DNA of 23,232 bases from JBPCRW01 sp050996405 (lineage in GTDB: Bacteria; Acidobacteriota; Blastocatellia; Pyrinomonadales; Pyrinomonadaceae). Position numbers and translations under genes: made by a program. The notes beneath the pieces were generated by a model, which was not told the DNA's origin, did not search any database, and saw only the letters and a program-made list of their open reading frames with translations. Position 1 is the first letter of the stretch. The number at the start of each line of letters is the position of its first letter. The DNA lies in assembly GCA_050996405.1 (NCBI GenBank), contig JBPCRW010000058.1:1-23232 (forward strand). Reading direction: 5' to 3'. Positions 1 to 6,325 of the stretch are shown one piece after another.

Positions 1-783
1 GTTGACGGAAAGGTTGCCGCTTCGACGCAGAATCAGGCGTTTGCCGCGCTGCTTTTTCTTTACCGCAAAGTTTTAGGAAAATCGCTCGACAATCTGGAAA
101 ACGTGGTTCGCGCCAAAACGCCGAAACGTCTGCCTGATGTTTTGACCAAAGATGAAGTGCGGCGAGTTTTGAATTATTTGCGCGGCGAGCAATGGTTAGT
201 GGCAAATCTGCTTTACGGCGCGGGATTGCGCTTGATGGAAGCCTTGCGCCTGCGCGTCAAGGATTTGGATTTTGAATACCGGCAAATCGTCGTCCGCGAC
301 GGCAAAGGCGCGAAAGACCGCGTGACGGTTCTGCCTGAAAAAATTATCGCTTCGCTTAAAGAGCATCTGGCGCGCGTCCGTCTGCTTCACGAAGAAGATT
401 CGCGGCTCGGTTTCGGAGAGGTTTTTCTGCCGTTTGCTTTAGAAAGAAAATACAAAAACGCCGCCCGCGAATGGATTTGGCAATATGTTTTTCCCGCGTC
501 GAAGCGTTCGATTGACCCGCGCTCCGGCAAAGAGCGTCGTCATCATCTTTCAGCAAACATTATTCAACGCGCCGTGCGCGATGCCGTCGGTCAAGCCTCG
601 ATTGTCAAAAGAGCCAGCCCGCACACCTTGCGCCATTCGTTTGCGACGCATCTTTTGGAAGTCGGCTACGACATTCGCACTTTGCAGGAACTGCTCGGAC
701 ATAAAGACGTGCGGACGACGCAAATTTATACGCACGTTGTGCGGCGCGGCGGTCTCGGCGTGAGAAGCCCGCTTGATTTGTAA
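1..783 (+). CDS. intI: Integron-type tyrosine recombinase (integron integrase), 5' end outside window
   Basis: This is a site-specific tyrosine recombinase of the integron integrase family, which inserts and excises gene cassettes at attI and attC sites. The reading frame is open from base 1 and its first residues (VDGKVAASTQNQAFAALLFLY) match the end of the SAM-like core-binding domain, so the true start lies to the left. The catalytic domain shows the first Arg in GAGLRLMEALRLRV, the HTLRHSFATHLLE box (HxxR), LLGHKDV and the nucleophile region TTQIYTHV. Two features separate it from XerC/D: the extra integron patch around LERKYKNAAREW...WQYVFPA...DPRSGKERRHH, and the C-terminal GGLGVRSPLDL. 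It ends with TAA and converges on the pgpH-like gene. No attC-like site is visible in the 150 bp downstream. In ordinary integrons attI and the cassettes lie beyond the 5' end of intI, which is off this window. The family call is firm; activity is inferred. Confidence 0.93.
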   Translation, partial: VDGKVAASTQNQAFAALLFLYRKVLGKSLDNLENVVRAKTPKRLPDVLTKDEVRRVLNYLRGEQWLVANLLYGAGLRLMEALRLRVKDLDFEYRQIVVRDGKGAKDRVTVLPEKIIASLKEHLARVRLLHEEDSRLGFGEVFLPFALERKYKNAAREWIWQYVFPASKRSIDPRSGKERRHHLSANIIQRAVRDAVGQASIVKRASPHTLRHSFATHLLEVGYDIRTLQELLGHKDVRTTQIYTHVVRRGGLGVRSPLDL

Positions 784-826
784 AAGCAGGATTAGATTAT
801 TGTTCTGGCTGAGATAAAAATTGATG

Positions 827-902
827 GCCACGAAAAGCCGCAAAAACACAAAAAAGAACATTCCAAGCAATTCTTTTTGTGAATCTTGTGAATTTTTGTG
901 GC
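827..902. repeat. 32-bp imperfect inverted repeat (CCACAAAAA type) between convergent genes
   Basis: Two 32-bp arms (827-858 and 871-902) are reverse complements at 22 of 32 positions, around a 12-bp loop. The outer ends GCCAC/GTGGC and the inner ends AAAAAGAA/TTCTTTTT match exactly. It lies between the stops of the integrase and the pgpH-like gene, so an RNA hairpin here could serve as a two-way terminator. It may also be a dispersed repeat, since A-rich elements with GCCACAAAAA ends are common between bacterial genes. Function is inferred. Confidence 0.6.
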
Positions 903-937
903 TATTTTTCTTTATTGTTGCTTATCCCGAATGGGCA

Positions 938-3403
938 TTATTTAACCGTTTTGGCTTCGGCTTTATCGGGTTGATTTGAATGGTCAATCGCTTCGTCTTC
1001 GATTTCGCCGCCAAGGCTTATTGGGATGTCCGACGGATTTGCGTATTTCATTCCGCGTTCTTCGCCGTCGTCGTTTGGAACAATGATTTTGTCCATCGAG
1101 GACGGCGGAACGTAGCCCGGATAATCAATCCGCGAATGATAAATGGCGACCAGCGATTTAATCATCGATTCGCGGATGACTGACAATTCGCGCAGGGTTA
1201 AATCGCATTCGTCCAACTGGTCGTCGCTGATAATCGCGTCGATAATTTTCGTGATGATAAAGCGTATATTTTCCGGTGTCGGCTGCGCCAGACTTCGCGC
1301 TGCCGCTTCGCAGGAATCGGCAATCATCATAATCGCCGCTTCTTTAAACTGCGGTTTCGGACCCGGATAGCGAAAATCCGCTTCTTCGATTTCGCCGCCG
1401 TTATCAGCGGTTTCCGCCTGCGCTTTCCGCAGAAAATAGTGCAGCGAGCGCGTGCCGTGATGCTGCGGGATAAAATCTATGATGCGCTGCGGCAAACCGA
1501 TTTCCTTGCCGAGTTTGATGCCGTAATTGATGTGACTAATAATAATTTTCGCGCTCTGTGTGGGCTTTAAGCGGTCGTGCGGATTTTTGCCCAACTGATT
1601 TTCGATATAATGTTCGGGCGCGCCGAGTTTGCCGATGTCGTGATAGAGCGCGCCGATGCGCGTCAGCAAAGGATTTGCGCCGACGGCGCGGGAGGCTTCT
1701 TCGGCTAATTGCCCGACGGCGTGCGAATGCTGATTCGTTCCGGGCGCGCGCAGCGCGAGTTGCCCGAGAACAGGTAAATCGGCGTTTGATAGTTCCAGTA
1801 ATTTTACATCGGTCAAAATTCCGAACATCGATTCGCAAACCGGCAGGAAAACCGCCGTCACCGCAGACGTAATCAAACCGCCGACCAAGCCGCAGCCGAC
1901 TGCCAGCAAAACCGTGTTCAAAATAAAAGGCTGCTGCGTGTAACCGATGAGAGCGATTGCCGTCAAAGCGTTTGCCGCGCCGACCAGGCATCCGGCGGTC
2001 GTCACCGATTGACGACTGCGATAATTTCCGATTCCATACACGGCAACCGCCGAAGAAATTGCCGAATACAGAATAAAGACGATTCCATTCGGCACAATCA
2101 AACCGGCGAGAATTGACGCGAAAATTCCCGAAAACAGAGCGATGCGGCGGTCTGCCAGCAGCGTCAGCAGCAAACTCGTAAAGGCGAACGGAATCGCCAG
2201 ACTCCAGAGCATCGGGTCGTTAAGCGGAGCGCGAACGTTTTGCGCGGCGGTAAATTCCGCCAGCCGGAAACAAATCGCTACCAGCAGCGTTTGAATAAAA
2301 ACGACAAAACCGAACAGCGCGAAATTCATTTGCGGCGACAGCGAGAGGCGCAGAATCGTGCTGCGATGCTCGATAAATTTCCACGCAATCCAGTAAAGCG
2401 CGGCGATAATCAGCAGCAGCCCGAAAAAGCGATTCCATTGCCGCGTTGATTCGCTGTAATTGCGAATCGCCGAAATTTCCGCCAGCACATCCGGCGTAAT
2501 TGTGTCGCCTTCGCGCGCGACCATTTGCCCGCGTTTAAGCGAAATCGTAATCGGCGGAATACCGCTGGCGGCAGCGTCCACCGCATTTTTGGTCGCCGCG
2601 CTGTCGAAGATAATATTCGGCTGAATCAGCGGTTCGAGTGCCGTGTTGAACGCGGTAACTTCCTTCGGCGACAGACTTTTGATGTCCTCTAAACGCGGTT
2701 TCAATTTTCCGCGCGCCGCCGACAAAGCCGTCATACTGCTTTCGGGAAGCGAAACGATTGATTGCTGATTCGGTCTTAAGCGGTCAATCAGCGTGATTTC
2801 GTTTTGAAAATACTGTCGGTCGGAATCGTTGTAAATCGAGCCGTCGGCACTTTCGCGCAGAACGCGGGCGATGGCATCGAGTTCGTTTGCGCTAAAGGTC
2901 CGACCGGCGAAAATTTTGCCGACTTCCGCGCCGCCCGCGCCCGTCCATTGCGGTTCGGTTTTGACGTTTGAATTGGATTTGGCGACGATTGAATTGGATT
3001 TAATATTTGCGTTGCCGGTTTCGTTTTTCTTTTTTAATTCTTCCCAGGAGAGGCGAAAACTCTGGGCTGCCTGCTCGCCGCGATTGGCTTCAAAAGTGAA
3101 AATCGGGCGCACCGATTCACGCGCCGCCTGCCGCAGTTTTTCGGTTTCTTCCGTGTCGGTGACGGAAATATCGGCGGGCGAAATAATGCTTTCGTGACCG
3201 ATGTCTCCCTCTTTATAAATTTCGCCGGAAGTGTGCCAGAACGGATTTTGAATCAGAAAGACGGTCGCCAGCGTGAGCAGCGCGAAGCCGAGCCGGAAAG
3301 TTTGTTTCGGAGATAGATTTTTAACCGGACGCGAAAAAAATCGCGTCAGCCAATTGCGGGTTTTGGCAAACGGCGGGGCAAGATTGGGAAGACGCTTATT
3401 CAT
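938..3403 (-). CDS. pgpH: 7TM-HD family cyclic-dinucleotide phosphodiesterase (PgpH/YqfF-like)
   Basis: This 821-residue membrane protein has the layout of the PgpH family, whose studied members hydrolyse c-di-AMP. It has one N-terminal membrane segment (about 37-55), a large extracytoplasmic 7TMR-HDED region (about 60-320), a block of membrane helices (about 325-525) and a cytoplasmic HD domain (about 540-755). In the HD domain the metal ligands can be read as H559/H561 (QHSHAVG), HD at 588-589 (LYHDIGK), the HH of QHHG near 648 and D696. Residues 128-152 are a low-complexity Asn/Ser/Lys stretch encoded by a 13-bp direct repeat. The start is the first ATG after hflX; no Shine-Dalgarno is obvious because a 7-bp tandem repeat fills the 33-bp gap. 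It is probably co-transcribed with hflX. c-di-AMP as substrate is inferred from the family. Confidence 0.92.
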   Translation of the reverse strand: MNKRLPNLAPPFAKTRNWLTRFFSRPVKNLSPKQTFRLGFALLTLATVFLIQNPFWHTSGEIYKEGDIGHESIISPADISVTDTEETEKLRQAARESVRPIFTFEANRGEQAAQSFRLSWEELKKKNETGNANIKSNSIVAKSNSNVKTEPQWTGAGGAEVGKIFAGRTFSANELDAIARVLRESADGSIYNDSDRQYFQNEITLIDRLRPNQQSIVSLPESSMTALSAARGKLKPRLEDIKSLSPKEVTAFNTALEPLIQPNIIFDSAATKNAVDAAASGIPPITISLKRGQMVAREGDTITPDVLAEISAIRNYSESTRQWNRFFGLLLIIAALYWIAWKFIEHRSTILRLSLSPQMNFALFGFVVFIQTLLVAICFRLAEFTAAQNVRAPLNDPMLWSLAIPFAFTSLLLTLLADRRIALFSGIFASILAGLIVPNGIVFILYSAISSAVAVYGIGNYRSRQSVTTAGCLVGAANALTAIALIGYTQQPFILNTVLLAVGCGLVGGLITSAVTAVFLPVCESMFGILTDVKLLELSNADLPVLGQLALRAPGTNQHSHAVGQLAEEASRAVGANPLLTRIGALYHDIGKLGAPEHYIENQLGKNPHDRLKPTQSAKIIISHINYGIKLGKEIGLPQRIIDFIPQHHGTRSLHYFLRKAQAETADNGGEIEEADFRYPGPKPQFKEAAIMMIADSCEAAARSLAQPTPENIRFIITKIIDAIISDDQLDECDLTLRELSVIRESMIKSLVAIYHSRIDYPGYVPPSSMDKIIVPNDDGEERGMKYANPSDIPISLGGEIEDEAIDHSNQPDKAEAKTVK

Positions 3404-3410
3404 CAGAGTT

Positions 3411-3483
3411 CAAAATGCAAAGCGCGAAATGCAAAATTAAAAAGCCGCTTGATTTTGCACTTTGCATTTTGCGTTTTGCGTTT
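3411..3483. repeat. Heptamer tandem repeat pair, TGCAAAA type, at the hflX/pgpH junction
   Basis: The right arm (3453-3483) is a run of 7-bp units ttttgca, ctttgca, ttttgcg, ttttgcg. The left arm (3411-3438) carries related units in the opposite sense (aaatgca, aagcgcg, aaatgca). The inner parts GCAAAAT (3431-3437) and ATTTTGC (3452-3458) are perfectly complementary around a 14-nt loop. The right arm is translated as the last residues of HflX, and the left arm occupies the ribosome-binding region of pgpH. The period is seen directly; any attenuating role is inferred. Confidence 0.75.
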
Positions 3484-5164
3484 CTTCGGATAAATCTCTA
3501 GCTAAACCAGCACCAATTTGTTTTAACATCGGTCGCAAACTGTTTGATTGAATAGCTGAAACTGCCACGATTTCACTATGTTTGTCAAGCGCAATCTGCC
3601 TTTTCAGAGCATTGAGCGACGCTTCGTCCAATAAATCCGACTTGTTCAGCGCGATAATCTGCGGAATATCGTTCATCTTCAAATCGGCTAAAATTTTCTC
3701 GACCGCTTCGATTTGCTGCAATACGCGCGGATTTGCCGCGTCAACGACGTGAACCAGTAAATCGCTGCTCGCTATTTCTTCTAAGGTTGCGCGAAACGCG
3801 GCAACCAGCGTTTCCGGTAAATCGCGGATAAAACCGACCGTATCGTTGATAATAATTTCCTGTTCAATCGGCAGGCGCAGGCGGCGCGAAGTCGGGTCTA
3901 AGATGGCAAACATTTTGCGTTCGGCATAAACTTCGCCGTTCGTTAAAGCATTCAGCAAAGTTGATTTTCCGGCGTTCGTATAACCGACCAGCGAAATTAT
4001 CGGCAAATCGCGGCGCAGCCTTTCCTTGCGTCGTTCCTGCCGCTGCAAACTCAAATGGTCAATTTCTTTTTCCAGACGATTGATTTTATCGCGCACGCGG
4101 CGACGGTCGGTTTCAAGTTTTGTTTCGCCGGGTCCGCGCCCGCCGATGCCGCCCGCCAGCCGCGAAAATGCCGAATCCTGTCCGGCGACCAGTCGCGGCA
4201 GAATGTATTTTAACTGCGCGAGTTCGACCTGGATTTTCCCTTCACGCGAACGGGCGCGCTGCGCGAAAATATCGAGAATCAACTGCGGGCGGTCAATCAC
4301 TTTTAAATCCGTCGCTTCGTTTAACGAACGCGCCTGCGCCGGTGTCAGTTCAGTATCAAACACAATTAAATCCACGCCGAGCCGCATTGCTCTGATAAGA
4401 AGTTCTTCGAGTTTGCCCTTTCCCAAAACGGTTTTGCGATCAATCTGCTGGCGGCGTTGAATAATTTTATCCAGCACAATCACATCAGCCGACAGCGCGA
4501 GTTCTTCGAGTTCCGCCATCGATTCTTCGGCTTCCGCAAAATTGCCGGTCGTCACGCCCACCAAAATTACGCGGTCACGGGTTGTTTGACGATTTTGCGC
4601 CGTCTGGCGATTACGCGCCATTTCCGCTTCGAGCGAATTTATCAACTCGGTGAAATTCGTGTCGAGATGCGCGGGGATTTCCGGTTTTAAAAATTCGTAG
4701 GGCAAAGTTTGCGCTTCGGTTTCGATTTTTTCGGCGGTGGTCGGCAAAAGATGCGCGGCGTGAACCAGATTCGGCAAACCCGTCTCCGCATCAACATCAA
4801 TCGTCGCCATCAAATCGAGCCGCAAAAGCGCGAGGTCGGTTAAATCGTCCTGCGTTAATTTTTCGCCCGCTAACTGCGTGTGAACACAACGCAGACCGCG
4901 AAAACGGTCAGCCGCCACGCGGACGCGCTTAAAATCCGGCATCCAAATGCGCCTGGCATCGCCGACCATTACATATTCGACCTGTCCTTTGCGGTTTAAG
5001 AGAACCCCGATTTGGCGGCGCGTCTCAAATGAAATTTCAGACATCTGCCGCGCGAGTTCCGTTGAAATAATTTCGTCGGGCGGAACGCGGCGATTGGAAA
5101 GTTTTTCGACGCGCTTTAATTGATTGTGTTTTAATCCTCTCGTATAGCCGTGAACGCTGCTGAT
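3437..5164 (-). CDS. hflX: GTPase HflX (apparent AUC start)
   Basis: HflX is a ribosome-associated GTPase that splits stalled or hibernating ribosomes. From the first in-frame ATG (5044) there are 535 residues, with the HflX signature GGIGGRGPGETK at 298-309, a Lys/Arg-rich coiled coil, P-loop GYTNAGKS at 354-361, G3 DTVG at 401-404 and G4 NKSD at 467-470. The frame stays open for 40 more codons upstream, reading SSVHGYTRGLKHNQLKRVEK and then RRVPPDEII, which resembles the conserved N-terminal start of HflX proteins. That extension has no ATG, GTG or TTG. It begins just after a TGA (5170-5168), and an ATC codon at 5164-5162 sits 9 nt from a perfect GGAGG. I therefore place the start there; a sequence error or indel near the start is the alternative. 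The C-terminal tail ETQNAKCKVQNQAAF comes from a heptamer repeat and is not family sequence. Confidence 0.9.
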   Translation of the reverse strand: MSSVHGYTRGLKHNQLKRVEKLSNRRVPPDEIISTELARQMSEISFETRRQIGVLLNRKGQVEYVMVGDARRIWMPDFKRVRVAADRFRGLRCVHTQLAGEKLTQDDLTDLALLRLDLMATIDVDAETGLPNLVHAAHLLPTTAEKIETEAQTLPYEFLKPEIPAHLDTNFTELINSLEAEMARNRQTAQNRQTTRDRVILVGVTTGNFAEAEESMAELEELALSADVIVLDKIIQRRQQIDRKTVLGKGKLEELLIRAMRLGVDLIVFDTELTPAQARSLNEATDLKVIDRPQLILDIFAQRARSREGKIQVELAQLKYILPRLVAGQDSAFSRLAGGIGGRGPGETKLETDRRRVRDKINRLEKEIDHLSLQRQERRKERLRRDLPIISLVGYTNAGKSTLLNALTNGEVYAERKMFAILDPTSRRLRLPIEQEIIINDTVGFIRDLPETLVAAFRATLEEIASSDLLVHVVDAANPRVLQQIEAVEKILADLKMNDIPQIIALNKSDLLDEASLNALKRQIALDKHSEIVAVSAIQSNSLRPMLKQIGAGLARDLSEETQNAKCKVQNQAAF

Positions 5165-5173
5165 AAATCAAAT

Positions 5174-5178
5174 CCTCC
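5174..5178 (-). promoter_or_regulatory. Shine-Dalgarno GGAGG for the non-AUG hflX start
   Basis: On the minus strand GGAGG is followed by 9 nt and then the in-frame ATC at 5164-5162. It cannot serve the ATG at 5044, 130 nt further on. A TTG only 2 nt downstream (5171-5169) is out of frame with hflX. The site therefore supports initiation at or near 5164. Confidence 0.6.
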
Positions 5179-5196
5179 AAAGCTGTTTCGTCTTAA

Positions 5197-5205
5197 ATTA
5201 TACCA
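5197..5205 (-). promoter_or_regulatory. Extended -10 promoter of hflX (TGGTATAAT)
   Basis: The minus strand reads TGGTATAAT, a perfect -10 with the TGn extension; no good -35 is visible. Transcription would begin near 5190 and give a leader of roughly 25 nt ending in GGAGG and the ATC start, which agrees with the extended N-terminus proposed for HflX. Confidence 0.6.
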
Positions 5206-5218
5206 TAAATGCAAGCCA

Positions 5219-5248
5219 TTGGCGGAAACCGCGCAAACAGCGTAAAAT
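5219..5248 (+). promoter_or_regulatory. Possible promoter of the IPT/beta-propeller gene
   Basis: TTGGCG (5219-5224) and TAAAAT (5243-5248) are separated by 18 bp, divergent from the hflX promoter. A GGAG (5262-5265) seven bases before the ATG at 5273 completes the start region. This is a sequence match only. Confidence 0.4.
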
Positions 5249-5272
5249 CAAGGTTGAAAATGGAGAAAGCGA

Positions 5273-6298
5273 ATGAGTAAAGCCGGAAAAATTCTCTCGG
5301 TAAATCCGTCGCGCGCCGTCCCGGGCGGCGAAGTTTTTATCGAATGCGAGAACTTTGAAATCAGTTCGGAAAACGAATACGGATGTTATTTCGACGGGCA
5401 AAAAGCGCGATTAGTCGGCGCGTCAAACGACCGTCTGATAGCGATTGTGCCGGAAAATTTTGATACGACGGAAGTCGAACTGCATCTGGAAACCAGCGGG
5501 CTGCGAAGCGATTCGGTTCAAATTCTGGTCGGGAAAAAACTGGCGGACGAGATGCACATCGTCGCTAATCCGGCGGTTGACCCGCAGGACGATTCGATTA
5601 TTTTGACGCGCTCCGGCTCGCGCGGGCAGCAGCTTCCCGTGACGCTTTTCCGGCTCGAAGCGGACGGTTATTTGCAGGAAATTCCCGCCGATGTTTTGAA
5701 TCCGACCGGCATCGCTTTTGACCGCGACGGGCAGATGTTTGTGACGGGGCGCGCCGACGGCGAAGTTTATCGCATCAACGGGGAAGGCGAAGCCGTTTCG
5801 AGCGTTTCCGGTGTCGGCGTGGCGACCGGATTGGCGTTTGATAAAAACGGCGGAATGTTTATCGGCGACCGCAGCGGCATAATTTATCGCGTTTCAAATT
5901 TTGACATCGCCGAGCCTTTCGGAACGCTTGAGCCGTCTGTTTCGGCTTATCATCTGGCTTTCAGCGCGCAAGGCGATTTGTATGTTTCCGCACCCGGTCT
6001 TTCCAGCCACGATTCGATTTATTCGTTTGACGCGAGCGGTGACGAAAGTGAATTTTATCGGGGTTTAGGCAGACCGCAGGGTTTGGCTTTTGACCGCGAA
6101 GGGAATTTGTATGCGGCGGCTTGCCTTAACAGTCGGCGCGGCATCGTCAAAATTTCGCCGAAAAAAGAGGCGGAAATTTTCGTCGCGGGAATGAATGTCG
6201 TCGGGCTGTGTTTTACGAGAAAAGGCGAAATGATTGTCGCTACTAACGAAGCGATTTACAGCCTGCCATTGGGCATTCAAGGAATTTTGCTGGATTAA
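5273..6298 (+). CDS. IPT/TIG domain plus SMP-30/NHL-like beta-propeller protein
   Basis: This 341-residue protein begins with an Ig-like IPT/TIG fold (about residues 5-88; KILSVNPSRAVPGGEVFIEC is a typical opening). A run of propeller blades (about 140-335) follows, with repeated patterns of the form GIAFDRDGQMFVTGRADGEVYRI and GLAFDREGNLYAAA, as in gluconolactonase, SMP-30 and NHL proteins. No signal peptide or membrane segment is visible, so it may be cytoplasmic. The start is supported by GGAG seven bases upstream. The SMP-30 metal-binding residues were not traced, so enzyme activity is not claimed; a binding or scaffold role is as likely. It is divergent from hflX and convergent with the TonB-dependent receptor, with only 27 bp between the stop codons and no terminator visible there. 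Confidence 0.8.
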   Translation: MSKAGKILSVNPSRAVPGGEVFIECENFEISSENEYGCYFDGQKARLVGASNDRLIAIVPENFDTTEVELHLETSGLRSDSVQILVGKKLADEMHIVANPAVDPQDDSIILTRSGSRGQQLPVTLFRLEADGYLQEIPADVLNPTGIAFDRDGQMFVTGRADGEVYRINGEGEAVSSVSGVGVATGLAFDKNGGMFIGDRSGIIYRVSNFDIAEPFGTLEPSVSAYHLAFSAQGDLYVSAPGLSSHDSIYSFDASGDESEFYRGLGRPQGLAFDREGNLYAAACLNSRRGIVKISPKKEAEIFVAGMNVVGLCFTRKGEMIVATNEAIYSLPLGIQGILLD

Positions 6299-6325
6299 AC
6301 TTGTTGGTAAATTCTCTGCGCTTTT

